Assembly: GCA_035762665.1 (NCBI GenBank)
Contig: DASTNZ010000152.1
Location: 1-64,000 of the forward strand
Source: JASLBX01 sp035762665
Lineage (GTDB): Bacteria; Actinomycetota; Actinomycetes; Jiangellales; Jiangellaceae
Reading direction: 5' to 3'
DNA length: 64,000 nucleotides
Numbering within the stretch: position 1 is the stretch's first letter; the number at the start of each line of letters is the position of its first letter. The translations under genes were made by a program, and so were the position numbers. This document shows, one piece after another, positions 34,841 through 43,527 of this stretch. The notes beneath the pieces are model-generated. The model was given only the letters and a program-made list of their open reading frames with translations. It was not told the DNA's origin and made no database searches.

Positions 34841-35317
34841 TCAACGGACCTGCAGCAGAAGGCCGAGCATGGTCCCGTAGGCAAGATGGGCGACGACGGC
34901 GACCACAGGCGTCTGGATGCCGTAGTTCAGGCCAAGCAGACCCGGCGGCTCGAGGACGGCGGTGCTTCGCGGACCGGCACGGTGCGACGCCATCCGTGGA
35001 TGGACGCCGGGCAACAGCGGGAGCAATACCGTCAAGGCAACAGCGCCGTGCAGAAGCCCCAGCAATGCGCCGAGCCACCAGGTCGCGCGATCTAGCAAAA
35101 CGAACACGGCGGCGTAGCCGAGCGCGAAACCTTGACCAGCACCTAGGTGGATGAAGAACCCGACGACCCGCGCACGGTCGGGGTCTTCGGTCAGCACCAT
35201 GCCGAGCACAAGGGGCAGGTCGAGGCGACTAAGGCCGCCCATTTGGGCGGCGATCATGATCGCGGTCAGCGCGGTGGTAGCCGCAAGGCCGAAGACCGCC
35301 CAGCCCGTCCAGTCCAT
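34841..35317 (-). CDS. Small membrane protein coupled to GH15
   Basis: This 158-aa protein has four hydrophobic segments: V-F-G-L-A-A-T-T-A-L-T-A-I-M-I-A near residue 7, G-F-A-L-G-Y-A-A-V-F-V-L-L near 65, L-L-G-L-L-H-G-A-V-A-L near 88, and V-V-A-V-V-A-H-L-A-Y-G near 138. It is unrecognised but consistently hydrophobic. It probably belongs to the same minus-strand operon as folE, the FAD reductase and GH15: it starts 21 bp behind the reductase stop and its stop is one base from the GH15 start. The function is unknown. Confidence 0.72.
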   Translation of the reverse strand: MDWTGWAVFGLAATTALTAIMIAAQMGGLSRLDLPLVLGMVLTEDPDRARVVGFFIHLGAGQGFALGYAAVFVLLDRATWWLGALLGLLHGAVALTVLLPLLPGVHPRMASHRAGPRSTAVLEPPGLLGLNYGIQTPVVAVVAHLAYGTMLGLLLQVR

Positions 35318-35338
35318 CTCAGCGCGGGTCCATTGGGC

Positions 35339-36604
35339 TCAGTGGTCTCCTCCGCCGCGATTGCCCGAGCCGCCGTCTCCGCTGAGGACGAGCTGGTCCA
35401 GGGGCACGCCGGCGTCACGCAGGCGGGTGAGGTCGACGTTCTGCGAGTTCACTATCCGCCGGATCGGTTCGATCGCGTCCCACTCGTTGACGTGCATGCC
35501 AGCGAGCACGGTGTCGTCCTTCAGCCAGAACGCGATGAAGGTGTGCCCGCGGACATCGCCACGAAGCACAACCTCGTCATACCCCGCGGGCCCGATGCTG
35601 CCGACGTACTCCATTCCCAGGTCGTACTGGTCCGTGAAGAAGTAGGGCAGCCATTCGTAAGGCTCGTCGGCGCCCAGCATGTTCCGCGCCGCGGTGAGGC
35701 CCTGTTCAATGGCGTTGTCCCAGTGCTCGACCCGGAGTTGTCGGCCGAGTCCGGGGTGGAAGGCGTTGGCGACGTCGCCGGCGGCGAACACGTCCGGATG
35801 TGTAGTGCGCAGGTACTCGTCGACGACGATGCCGTTGTCGACCTTGAGGCCCGCGGCGTCGGCGAGTGCGGTGTTGGGCGTCACCCCGACTCCGGCGACT
35901 AGAAGGTCGGCTTCCACAGCGGGGCCGTCGGCCAGGTTCACCACAGCCCTCCCCGCATCGGCTTCGACCGAGGTCACCGACGCGTTGGTGCGGAGGTCCA
36001 CGCCGTGTGTGCGGTGCAGGTCGGCGAACACCTCCGCCACCTCCGGGCCGAGCACTCGCACGAGCGGCTTCTCGAGCGCCTCGATGACGACCACGTCACA
36101 GCCGGCGTTGCGTGCGGCGGCAGCCACCTCGAGACCGATCCAACCGCCACCGACGACGGCCACCTGCCGACCTGGCTGCAAGGCGGCACGGATCCGCTGG
36201 CTGTCCTCGATCGTGCGTAGGTACGTCAATGGTGCGTCGGCATTGCAGGCGACGGGCAGCCGGCGAGCCGTCGCACCGGTTGCAATCAGCAGCCGATCGA
36301 AGCGCATCTCCTCCTCTCCTACGGTGACGGTGTGAGCCTCAAGATCGATCGACCGCACTACGGTCTCAAGCCGTAGGTCTATGTCCTGCTCGACGTACCA
36401 CTCCCGCGGATGCACGAACGCTCTCTCCAGCTTATCGTGACCTTGCAGATAGCGCTTCGACAACGGCGGCCGCTCATAGGGCAGGTGGTGCTCCTCGCCC
36501 ACCAGCACGATGCGACCCTCGAACCCGCTCTCACGTAGTCCCTCTGCGGCTTTGGCGCCGCTGAGCCCACCACCGGCAATGACGAACCTCTCGGACTTGG
36601 CCAT
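35339..36604 (-). CDS. FAD-dependent NAD(P)H reductase (ferredoxin/rubredoxin reductase type)
   Basis: A 421-aa flavoprotein. The FAD motif is F-V-I-A-G-G-G-L-S-G-A-K-A-A-E-G-L-R at the N-terminus. A second Rossmann motif is V-A-V-V-G-G-G-W-I-G-L-E-V-A near residue 155 for NAD(P)H. The family's T-x-x-x-x-x-A-x-G-D motif is V-F-A-A-G-D-V-A near 280. The C-terminal domain shows L-P-Y-F-F-T-D-Q-Y-D-L and F-I-A-F-W-L-K-D. It would pass electrons to a ferredoxin, rubredoxin or thioredoxin; no partner gene is adjacent. Its ATG shares the last base of the folE stop codon (TGATG). Confidence 0.9.
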   Translation of the reverse strand: MAKSERFVIAGGGLSGAKAAEGLRESGFEGRIVLVGEEHHLPYERPPLSKRYLQGHDKLERAFVHPREWYVEQDIDLRLETVVRSIDLEAHTVTVGEEEMRFDRLLIATGATARRLPVACNADAPLTYLRTIEDSQRIRAALQPGRQVAVVGGGWIGLEVAAAARNAGCDVVVIEALEKPLVRVLGPEVAEVFADLHRTHGVDLRTNASVTSVEADAGRAVVNLADGPAVEADLLVAGVGVTPNTALADAAGLKVDNGIVVDEYLRTTHPDVFAAGDVANAFHPGLGRQLRVEHWDNAIEQGLTAARNMLGADEPYEWLPYFFTDQYDLGMEYVGSIGPAGYDEVVLRGDVRGHTFIAFWLKDDTVLAGMHVNEWDAIEPIRRIVNSQNVDLTRLRDAGVPLDQLVLSGDGGSGNRGGGDH

Positions 36605-37263
36605 CACGACTCCTTGCGGCTGCGGACGAGGGAGAGGAATTCCGCCCGCGAGGACGGGTCATCTCGGAGCGTGCCGAACAGGGCAGACGTCACCGTCCGG
36701 GCCCCGACCGCACGGATACCCCGCAGGCTCATGCAACTGTGCTCGGCCTCGATCACGACGCCGACACCGCGGGGCGAAAGCTGGTTCCGCAGATGCTCGG
36801 CTATCTGCTTGGTCAACCGTTCCTGGGTCTGTGCCCGCCGGCCGAAGAAGTCCACGACACGGGCGAACTTCGACAGGCCCAGGATCCGCGTGTCCGGCAG
36901 GTAGCCGATGTGGGCGACACCGACGAACGGCAGCATGTGGTGCTCACAAATCGACCGGACCGGTATGTCCTCGACCAGCACCAGCTCGTCATACTCCTGG
37001 CTGTTCGGGAAGGTGGTGAAGTCGAAAGCTTCGGTGCTGAGCAATTCTGCGTAGGCCCGTACCATCCTTCGTGGCGTTCCGGCCATGTCGTCGCTATCGA
37101 TGGGCTGGCCGAGCGCAACCAGCAGGTCAGCGGCCGCCTTTTCGGCCGCGGCCAGGTTCACCGGTGCGGCGTCGTGGATCACCCGGGGCCGCCACGCGAG
37201 AACCGACGATCGGGATGTCGCGGATGTCCGCAGTGTCTGGTGTCCGTTCAGCTGATGGGTCAT
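36604..37263 (-). CDS. folE: GTP cyclohydrolase I
   Basis: A 219-aa homodecameric cytosolic enzyme converting GTP to 7,8-dihydroneopterin triphosphate, the first step of folate and tetrahydropterin synthesis. The zinc site is I-C-E-H-H-M-L-P-F (Cys106, His109) with Cys177 in E-A-E-H-S-C-M-S-L-R-G. The T-P-R-R-M motif (near 63-67) and A-R-V-V-D-F-F-G-R-R-A-Q-T-Q-E-R-L also match the family. The N-terminal 30 residues are divergent. In actinomycetes folE usually sits with folP/folB; here it stands with a reductase, so it may be a second or pathway-specific copy. A bracketed promoter lies upstream. Confidence 0.93.
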   Translation of the reverse strand: MTHQLNGHQTLRTSATSRSSVLAWRPRVIHDAAPVNLAAAEKAAADLLVALGQPIDSDDMAGTPRRMVRAYAELLSTEAFDFTTFPNSQEYDELVLVEDIPVRSICEHHMLPFVGVAHIGYLPDTRILGLSKFARVVDFFGRRAQTQERLTKQIAEHLRNQLSPRGVGVVIEAEHSCMSLRGIRAVGARTVTSALFGTLRDDPSSRAEFLSLVRSRKES

Positions 37264-37276
37264 GACGTCCTTCCCG

Positions 37277-37347
37277 CTTCTAAAAGAGTACGATATTGAC
37301 TTTAGAACTTCTCACCGGGTTTCGTCAATAGATTTCTCTTTTAGAAG
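37277..37347 (-). promoter_or_regulatory. folE promoter bracketed by a 12-bp inverted repeat
   Basis: CTTCTAAAAGAG (37277-37288) and its exact complement CTCTTTTAGAAG (37336-37347) are 47 bp apart. Between them, on the minus strand, TTGACG (37328-37323) and TAAAGT (37304-37299) form a -35/-10 pair with an 18-bp spacer pointing at folE. The layout fits a repressor bound at both arms. GGAAGGA follows as ribosome site. Confidence 0.6.
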
Positions 37348-37357
37348 GCGGTTGCTC

Positions 37358-37595
37358 GTGCCGGACGAGCACATCGTGCAGGTTGCCGGGATCGGCGCGC
37401 CGGCGAAGCCTGGCAAGCCGCGCGCCTTACCTCTACCTCGCGGCCCACCCCCGCGCGGTGAGCCGGGAGCAGCGGTGAACGCCTCTTGAACTCCCTTGCA
37501 CTCAATGGCGTTCGACCTGGACCGGCTGGTGGCAGAGGCTCGCTCGAGGTGGAGTTCGACGGGCGTCAATCGAAACGTTTGCAGGCCCCTTGTTG
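37358..37595 (+). pseudogene. Decayed HTH transcriptional regulator (SufR/COG2345-like)
   Basis: From GTG 37358 the sequence reads V-P-D-E-H-I-V-Q-V-A-G-I-G, then after a shift Y-L-Y-L-A-A-H-P-R-A-V-S-R-E-Q, then in another frame M-A-F-D-L-D-R-L-V-A-E, then E-V-E-F-D-G-R-Q-S-K-R. Together these match the N-terminal winged helix of COG2345-type regulators ('RALYxYLxxxPxAVSREQAA... FHLDRLVxEGLLEVEF'). At least three frameshifts and the missing C-terminal domain show decay. It sits divergent to folE with the inverted repeat between. Confidence 0.6.
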
Positions 37596-37698
37596 GGAGC
37601 GTTCTTGTCACGGAGCCCGGGATCCCACCTCGTCCTCCCTGGCTGTCGCCGGCCGATTCCGATTTGCCCGAAGCTGCCTCATCGGCAAGGGTAAGACC

Positions 37699-38259
37699 GT
37701 GGCAAAAGAACGTGTGGTCGGCTACGACGGGATGTGGGCGAAGCCCGAGGATGATCCTCGAGTGACAGGTAACCCCGTCGGCGAGCTCGCGACCATCCGC
37801 GAGTGCCTCTCCAATTACCGGCTCACGCTCGACATGAAATGCGATGATCTCTCGCCGGAGCAGCTCGCCACCCGATCCGTGCCGCCGTCAACGCTGAGCC
37901 TGCTCGGCCTGGTCCGGCATATGGCACGGGTGGAGCACAACTGGTTTCAGCGGTCGCTGCAGGGCCACCGCGAGGTGCCTCGACTGTTCTGGTCCCCAGA
38001 CGACCACGACCTGGACTTCAGCGGCGCGGTCGCCGACCCGGCCGTGGTTGAGGAGGCGTTCGCCGTCTGGAAGGCGCAGATCGCGGCCGCCGACGAGTGG
38101 CTGGACGGGCAGATCGACCTAGACGCCGTCGTCCTTACGCCACGCGGTGAGCAGACGAGCGTTCGTGACGTCTTGATTCACATGATCGAGGAGTACGCCC
38201 GGCACTGTGGACACGCCGATCTGCTACGCGAGTGCATCGACGGGCGCACGGGCCAGTAG
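37699..38259 (+). CDS. DinB-family protein (DUF664)
   Basis: A 186-aa protein of the DinB/DUF664 superfamily, a four-helix bundle with a nickel/zinc triad. Histidines are visible in L-V-R-H-M-A-R-V-E-H-N-W-F (near residues 70-78) and in L-I-H-M-I-E-E-Y-A-R-H-C-G-H-A-D (near 155-170), matching the conserved metal ligands. Members include mycothiol- or bacillithiol-linked transferases, but most are uncharacterised. GTG 37699 fits the family start. It follows the decayed HTH gene, and the space between has no other gene. Confidence 0.88.
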   Translation: MAKERVVGYDGMWAKPEDDPRVTGNPVGELATIRECLSNYRLTLDMKCDDLSPEQLATRSVPPSTLSLLGLVRHMARVEHNWFQRSLQGHREVPRLFWSPDDHDLDFSGAVADPAVVEEAFAVWKAQIAAADEWLDGQIDLDAVVLTPRGEQTSVRDVLIHMIEEYARHCGHADLLRECIDGRTGQ

Positions 38260-38636
38260 CCTCGGCCGCTCGAGTCGGCGCACCCCGGTGTGAGCGAGCC
38301 TGCTCGACTGCCGTGCACGGTGATACCCCACTTATCGTTGGAAGGAATGACGCGGACGGCCAACCTCGAGGACCCCGTTCCGCCGGACGGCGGAGAGGTC
38401 TTCACCCCGTCGAACCGGGCCGCCTGGCGCAGCTGGCCTGCGTCGAAGTGACCCGGCAAGAGCCTGTACTCGGCCCTGGCCGGATTCGTCACTGCGCTGT
38501 ACTGACAGTGGGCCTGCTCGGCTGGGACTTACGGCTCTGACCAATGCGCCGGAATGAAGAGATCCTGATCGTTCGAGGTGCGCGCACAGGAGGTGGCGAT
38601 CGACAGTCCGTCCTTTCGACAAGAGGAGAGTTGATC
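38260..38636. other. Intergenic, no supported gene
   Basis: About 375 bp. A 34-codon plus-strand ORF from 38348 (M-T-R-T-A-N-L-E-D, then S-N-R-A-A-W-R-S-W) vaguely resembles the start of YdeI-like proteins, but it is too short to call. GGAGAG at 38623-38628 is the likely ribosome site of the next gene. Confidence 0.35.
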
Positions 38637-39470
38637 ATGAAGGTGCTGCCCAAATTCAGCGTGCGAGAACGCCTGCTGGCGGACGTCGCAGCGCTGAATC
38701 TGCCCGCCAAGCCGGCACCGGTCGAGACAGTGCGCGAAGACGAGATCGCCGGCCTGCCGCTCCCGGCGCAGCGGTACATGCGCTACATGGGCGTGGTCGG
38801 CCGTCCTCGGGACTGGTCGTTCCGCATCTGCTTCAGGGGCGAGTTCCGCCTGAACGAGGGCAGTCCCTGGACAACATGCGAGGCGTGGCAATACAACACC
38901 AGCCATCCGGTCATGCGCATTTTCGACATGCGCATCAACATCGCGAAGATCTTGCCGCTGTTCGGCACCGACATCTACCTCGGCGGGCACGGGCGAATGC
39001 GCGGCAAGCTCCTCGGCATCGTGCCGGTGGTCAACGGATCTGGCCGCGAGTTGGATCTCGGCGAGCTGGTCACTTACCTCAACGACGCGTGCTTGATCGC
39101 CCCGTCGATGCTGCTCGACCCCGCCGTCATGTGGAGGGCCGGCGACGACGACACCTTCGAGTTGACCCTCACCGATGGCGGCAGCTCGGTGACTGCCCAG
39201 ATCAGGGTGGATAAGGAGGGACGCCTCGTCGAGTTCGGCACTACCGACCGCTGGTATACCGGGCCGTCCGGGCTGGTGCGCACGTCGTGGACGACTCCGG
39301 TCCAGGGGTGGGCGATCTATGACGGCCGGCCTTTCCTCACCGCCCTCAGCGCCATCTGGCACCCCGCCGGCCGCGACTTCGAATACATACGCGGCCGGTT
39401 CGTGCCGGAGACGGCGGAATTCAACGTGCCTTCCCGGATCGATACTGGAGCCGAGCCGGCGGCGGCCTGA
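38637..39470 (+). CDS. DUF6544-like hypothetical protein
   Basis: A 277-aa protein with a characteristic start L-P-L-P-A-Q-R-Y-M-R-Y-M-G-V-V-G, later F-R-G-E-F-R-L, M-R-I-N-I-A-K-I, G-S-G-R-E-L-D-L-G-E-L-V-T-Y-L-N-D-A and D-R-W-Y-T-G-P-S-G-L. It resembles the DUF6544 group, which looks like a lipid- or ligand-binding beta-rich fold, but no biochemical role is known. No TM or signal peptide. ATG 38637 follows GGAGAG. It is 15 bp ahead of the WS/DGAT gene on the same strand, so a link to lipid metabolism is likely. Confidence 0.75.
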   Translation: MKVLPKFSVRERLLADVAALNLPAKPAPVETVREDEIAGLPLPAQRYMRYMGVVGRPRDWSFRICFRGEFRLNEGSPWTTCEAWQYNTSHPVMRIFDMRINIAKILPLFGTDIYLGGHGRMRGKLLGIVPVVNGSGRELDLGELVTYLNDACLIAPSMLLDPAVMWRAGDDDTFELTLTDGGSSVTAQIRVDKEGRLVEFGTTDRWYTGPSGLVRTSWTTPVQGWAIYDGRPFLTALSAIWHPAGRDFEYIRGRFVPETAEFNVPSRIDTGAEPAAA

Positions 39471-39485
39471 GCGAGAGCTGCATTA

Positions 39486-40919
39486 ATGGACGGGTCCACA
39501 ATTCGGCACCGGTTGGACCGGCTGACTCCACTCGATGTCAGCAACCTGCGTGTGGAGGAGCGCGGTCTGCCGATGCACGTGGCGGCGCTCGCCGTCCTCG
39601 ACGGCACACCTCTGCTCGATGCCTCCGGCCAGGTGCAGCTGGACGCGGTGCGATTACGCCTCGAGCGACGTCTGCACCGGGCACCTCGCCTGTGCCAAAA
39701 GCTCCACCGCCCGCGCATCGGTCTGGGACCGCCGGTGTGGGTGGACGACCCAGCCTTCGACATCGACGCGCACCTGCGGGTCCGGGCCGTCCCTGCACCG
39801 GGCGACGAAGCGGCCCTGCTGAAACTGTGTGCTGAACTCAACCAACCGCCACTGCACCGGGGCCGTCCGCTCTGGGAGATGTGGCTGCTGCCCGGGCTGG
39901 CCGATGGCAACGTCGGGTTGCTCGTCCGCTTCCACCACGTGGTCGCTGACGGCATCGCAGCGCTGGAAATGATCGGTGCACTGCTCGACCCAGCGCCAGA
40001 CTCGACGCGCGGGCCGACGAGTCTCGGCGTACAGGAGGACATGGCCGCTGCTTCGAAGTGGACTCCACGGCGAGTGCCGGCTACCAGCGTGTTACTCGCC
40101 GACAACCTCGCCCGGTGGCGGGTTGGTGCGGGTCGCGCTCTTTCCCTGATACGACGACCGACGGTCGAGGCTCGCCGGCTGGCGGCGGTCGGCGACCAGA
40201 TTCGCCAAGGGTTCCGAGAGGGGCTCGCCCCGAAGGTCTCCTTCAACCGTGCGGTTGGGGCGCACCGTCAGATGCGCCTCGTCCGCACCAACCTCGACTC
40301 TGTCAAGACCGTGGCCCACGCCCACGGCGCGACGGTGAACGACGTCGTGCTGGCAGCGGTCGCCGGCGGTGCACGGAGACTGCTCGGTGGTCGGCAGGAG
40401 CTTGAGCCAGGGCTGCTCCTCAAGGCTACTGTCGCAGCATCGATCCGCGGTGCGGCTGACGAGGCGGGCGGAAACCGAGTAGCGATCCTGCTGGCCCCGC
40501 TGCCAGTCGGCGAGCCCGATCCGGTCCGAAGGCTCGAGCACATCGAACACGCAACCGCGGAGCGGAAGCGGCATGCTCCCTACCAGCCCAACGCCCGGTT
40601 CGCCCAGCGCTGGATGGTGCGGACAATGTTCCATCAGCGGCTGGTCAACGTATTTACGAGCAACCTCCGCGGTCCTTCCGCACCGCTGGCCCTCGCTGGT
40701 GCGCGTGTCCTTGAGCTGTTCCAGGTCGGAGTCGTGCAGGGCAACGTCACAATCGCCGTGGGGACGCTCTCGTACGCTGGCCAGCTCAATATCAACGTCG
40801 TCGGCGACGCGGACGCCGTCCCAGATCTAGGCGCGTTCGCCGAAGGATTGGCGGATACGCTCGTTGAGCTGGGCATCGACCTGCAGGCGCGGCGCGGGCT
40901 GTCACCACGCGACGCCTGA
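39486..40919 (+). CDS. WS/DGAT wax ester synthase/diacylglycerol acyltransferase
   Basis: A 477-aa acyltransferase that joins acyl-CoA to diacylglycerol or a fatty alcohol, making triacylglycerol or wax esters at the membrane face. The active-site motif H-H-V-V-A-D-G (150-156) is intact. The N-terminus shows R-L-D-R-L-T-P-L-D-V-S-N-L, typical. N-D-V-V-L-A-A-V-A-G-G (near 286), the S-N-L-R-G-P segment and L-S-Y-A-G-Q-L-N-I-N-V-V-G-D-A-D-A-V (near 434) are also classical. Actinomycetes have many paralogues, so substrate preference cannot be inferred. It is probably co-transcribed with the DUF6544-like gene 15 bp upstream. Confidence 0.94.
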   Translation: MDGSTIRHRLDRLTPLDVSNLRVEERGLPMHVAALAVLDGTPLLDASGQVQLDAVRLRLERRLHRAPRLCQKLHRPRIGLGPPVWVDDPAFDIDAHLRVRAVPAPGDEAALLKLCAELNQPPLHRGRPLWEMWLLPGLADGNVGLLVRFHHVVADGIAALEMIGALLDPAPDSTRGPTSLGVQEDMAAASKWTPRRVPATSVLLADNLARWRVGAGRALSLIRRPTVEARRLAAVGDQIRQGFREGLAPKVSFNRAVGAHRQMRLVRTNLDSVKTVAHAHGATVNDVVLAAVAGGARRLLGGRQELEPGLLLKATVAASIRGAADEAGGNRVAILLAPLPVGEPDPVRRLEHIEHATAERKRHAPYQPNARFAQRWMVRTMFHQRLVNVFTSNLRGPSAPLALAGARVLELFQVGVVQGNVTIAVGTLSYAGQLNINVVGDADAVPDLGAFAEGLADTLVELGIDLQARRGLSPRDA

Positions 40920-41029
40920 CCTGGAAGCAAAGCAGGTGTTGCGGCGGCGCCAGAACCAGTAGGCGACCGCGAGAACGCGGCGGGGAGCAGGGCAGACCGC
41001 GCGCGGCAGAACGCCTGCAGCGAGGGGCG

Positions 41030-41533
41030 TCAGTGGGCGAATTCCCGCCGGCGGCGAAGCATTACCACGATCATGCTCGGGATCATGACCACGTGCTGGA
41101 TCACGAGCAGCCCGTCGCCGGAGATGAGGCTCAGCCAGACCAGTGGAGTCAGCGCTAGCACGGGGATGAACATCGCCGCGGCCATCTCTAGCGTGTAGGA
41201 CCAGCTGTGGCCCCGGCGGCGCATCCACCACACCATCGGCGCGCTCATATTGAACGCCATGACGAGGGCGGGCACCATCGGCCACTCAAGTTCGAGCCTG
41301 TCGTAATCGATTCCGGCGGCGTCCAAGCCTGCTTGGGACGCCATACCGAAAACGGCCATGCCCAGCATCATTGCGACCGTCATCTCCCCGAGATGCTTGA
41401 GGAAGTGAGCCGTCCTGTGTCGTGGTGCTTTCGTCGTTTTTGGAACGGCGGGCCGGATGTCGAACGTTTCGGTCACCGAGTGGCCTGCAACGCTGGCCAG
41501 GACTCCCGGTCCGTTCAGGTGTTCTTGTCGCAT
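41030..41533 (-). CDS. Four-TM hypothetical membrane protein
   Basis: A 167-aa protein with a polar N-terminal tail (about 1-50) and hydrophobic helices: E-M-T-V-A-M-M-L-G-M-A-V-F-G near residue 50, P-M-V-P-A-L-V-M-A-F-N-M-S-A-P-M near 83, then W-S-Y-T-L-E-M-A-A-A-M-F-I-P-V and L-V-I-Q-H-V-V-M-I-P-S-M-I-V-V-M at the end. Conserved charged features (E in helix 1, R-R-R-G between helices) recall 'flagellar biosynthetic-like' small membrane proteins of actinomycetes. I cannot assign a function. ATG 41533 follows AGGAGG; ATG 41620 has none. Confidence 0.7.
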   Translation of the reverse strand: MRQEHLNGPGVLASVAGHSVTETFDIRPAVPKTTKAPRHRTAHFLKHLGEMTVAMMLGMAVFGMASQAGLDAAGIDYDRLELEWPMVPALVMAFNMSAPMVWWMRRRGHSWSYTLEMAAAMFIPVLALTPLVWLSLISGDGLLVIQHVVMIPSMIVVMLRRRREFAH

Positions 41534-41790
41534 CGTGCGTCCTCCTCTGTCATCCTGCGGCCCATCGGTTGCGAGCCGGATACCTGTGACTGCCTGCTCG
41601 GTTCCTGCGACTTTCCGCATGCTTCGAGAATCGCCGAATTGGTGATCGCCACCCAGCCGGGCACCCGGTGACTTGAATCATGGCCAGTTGGTGTTTTCGC
41701 TGGTGGGGCTAGCAAGTACGGGGGTGCCGGAGCACCGGATGACGGCTCCGGACCCCTCCGAGCGGCGTAGGCTTGTCCCGGGAGACGGAC

Positions 41791-43527
41791 ATGGGCCGAC
41801 GCACGATCATTGTCGCGGCTGCGGCGCTCACAATGGGGGTGGGCGTCGCGTGGGTGATGTTCGCGAACGAAGTCCGCACGGCCAGCGTCCTCGACGTCAT
41901 CCTCGTTCTGGTCGTTGGCTGGTCGTTCATCGGCGCCGGCCTGCTTGCCTGGCAGCTCAAGCCGGGGAACAGCATCGGTACGGCGATGGTCGTGACCGGA
42001 TTCCTGAGGTTCGCCGCGGCGCTCGACCAGTCCCAGAACCTGCTGCTGTTCGCCGGCGGCCATGCACTCGAGGTCGCCTACCTCGCCGGGGTCATCTATA
42101 TCGTGCTGGCCTTCCCACAGGGGCGCCTGGAAGACACCTTCCACCGCTGGCTGTTCGGGCTGGCGATCTTCGCGGTCGGTCCACTCGATGTGGCGCGGCT
42201 CGTCTTCGGCGGCCACGACCCGGACGACTGCGTCGGCTGTCCGAGCGCGTTGGTCATCGAGGTGGTGAACGCACCCGGCGTCGTGCGTGTGCTCGAGCTC
42301 GCGCTCTTCGGTCTGGGCGCGGTCGTAGCCGCGTCCGCGTTCGCCGTGCTCGTCCGACGCTGGCGTCGAGCCAGCCCGCGGCTTCGTCTCGCGATCGCGC
42401 CGGTGCTGTGGGTCGGGGCAGCCAGCTTCGTCGCGGTATTTCTGATGGTTGCCAACCATTTCCTTGAGGAGCCGGCCGGCGACGTCCCCCATGTCCTGCT
42501 CGACGTCGTCACCGCCTCCGTTGCCTTTGCGTTCCTTGTTGGGCTGGGACGGACCCGGCTGGCGCGGTCGGCGGTGGCCGACCTGGTCATCGAACTCGGC
42601 AACACATCGGGCCCCGGCAAACTCCGCGGGGCGCTGGCTCGGGCGCTGCGGGACCCGTCGGTCGCTATCGCCTACTGGCTGCCGGAGAGTAATCGGTTCG
42701 TCGATGCCGACGGCCAGCCGGTCGCGTTGCCCGACGACAACGGCGAACGGTCGGTGACCATCGTCCAGCGAAAAGATCACATCATCGCAGCACTCGTGCA
42801 TGATCCGGCGCTGCGTGAGGACGAGCAGCTTGTCGAGTCGGTGTGCGCGGCGGCCGGGCTGGCGATGGAGAACGAACGGCTCCAAGCCGAGCTCAGAGCA
42901 CGACTACAGGAGCTGAGCGCCTCCCGAACCCGCATCGTGGAGGCGACACAGGCGGAGCGTCGCCGCATCGAGCGCGATCTGCACGACGGGTCGCAGCAGC
43001 GGCTCGTCTCGGTGGCGATGACACTGGGCTTGGCCGACTCGAAGCTCGCGTCCGACCCCGACGGCGCGCAGACGTTCTTGCGTGAAGCGCGAACCGGCCT
43101 GTCCCAGGCGTTGGAAGATCTGCGCGAGCTCAGTAGTGGGATCTACCCGGGGATCCTCACTGAGCGCGGGCTCGCTCCGGCACTGGACGAGCTCGCCGCA
43201 CGATGCCACCTGCCGGTCGACCTCGTTGTCTGGCTGCCGGAGCGGCTCCCGGACGGGGTCGAGACAGCGGCCTACTTCGTGGTGTCGGAGTTGCTGACGA
43301 ACGTGGCGAAACACGCGCCGGCGTCGAACGTGCGTGTTCGGGTCGAGGTGGCGGATGGAGGGGTGGTGATCCAGGTGCGAGATAACGGCCCGGGAGGAGC
43401 CGACCCCAGTGGTGGCTCGGGCCTGCGCGGCCTGCGTGATCGGGTCGAAGCCCTCGGGGGCCGCTTTACGCTCGAGAGCCCTCCCGGAGCGGGAACGGTT
43501 GTGGAGGCGGCGATCCCATGCGAGTAG
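41791..43527 (+). CDS. Sensor histidine kinase (HisKA_3/NarL type)
   Basis: A 578-aa membrane sensor. It has about seven N-terminal TM helices (about residues 1-260, beginning I-I-V-A-A-A-A-L-T-M-G-V-G-V) and a cytoplasmic linker to about 380 containing a GAF-like segment. The HisKA_3 dimerisation motif is E-R-R-R-I-E-R-D-L-H-D-G-S-Q-Q-R-L, with phospho-acceptor His near residue 398. The HATPase_c domain shows V-V-S-E-L-L-T-N-V-A-K-H-A, V-R-D-N-G-P-G-G and G-L-R-G-L-R-D-R-V. ATG 41791 lies just behind GGAGACGG. Its partner regulator overlaps by 10 bp. The signal is unknown. Confidence 0.93.
   Translation: MGRRTIIVAAAALTMGVGVAWVMFANEVRTASVLDVILVLVVGWSFIGAGLLAWQLKPGNSIGTAMVVTGFLRFAAALDQSQNLLLFAGGHALEVAYLAGVIYIVLAFPQGRLEDTFHRWLFGLAIFAVGPLDVARLVFGGHDPDDCVGCPSALVIEVVNAPGVVRVLELALFGLGAVVAASAFAVLVRRWRRASPRLRLAIAPVLWVGAASFVAVFLMVANHFLEEPAGDVPHVLLDVVTASVAFAFLVGLGRTRLARSAVADLVIELGNTSGPGKLRGALARALRDPSVAIAYWLPESNRFVDADGQPVALPDDNGERSVTIVQRKDHIIAALVHDPALREDEQLVESVCAAAGLAMENERLQAELRARLQELSASRTRIVEATQAERRRIERDLHDGSQQRLVSVAMTLGLADSKLASDPDGAQTFLREARTGLSQALEDLRELSSGIYPGILTERGLAPALDELAARCHLPVDLVVWLPERLPDGVETAAYFVVSELLTNVAKHAPASNVRVRVEVADGGVVIQVRDNGPGGADPSGGSGLRGLRDRVEALGGRFTLESPPGAGTVVEAAIPCE

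Noticed and set aside
33109..35154. Long plus-strand ORF of 681 codons over the GH15 gene and its neighbour
   Set aside because: It runs antisense to GH15, whose family motifs are clear. The translation is Arg/Gln-rich without domains. GC-rich genes often leave such open shadow frames.
38348..38452. 34-codon ORF resembling the start of YdeI-like proteins
   Set aside because: The resemblance rests on one short A-A-W-R-x-W motif; the remainder of the protein is missing and no ribosome site is present.
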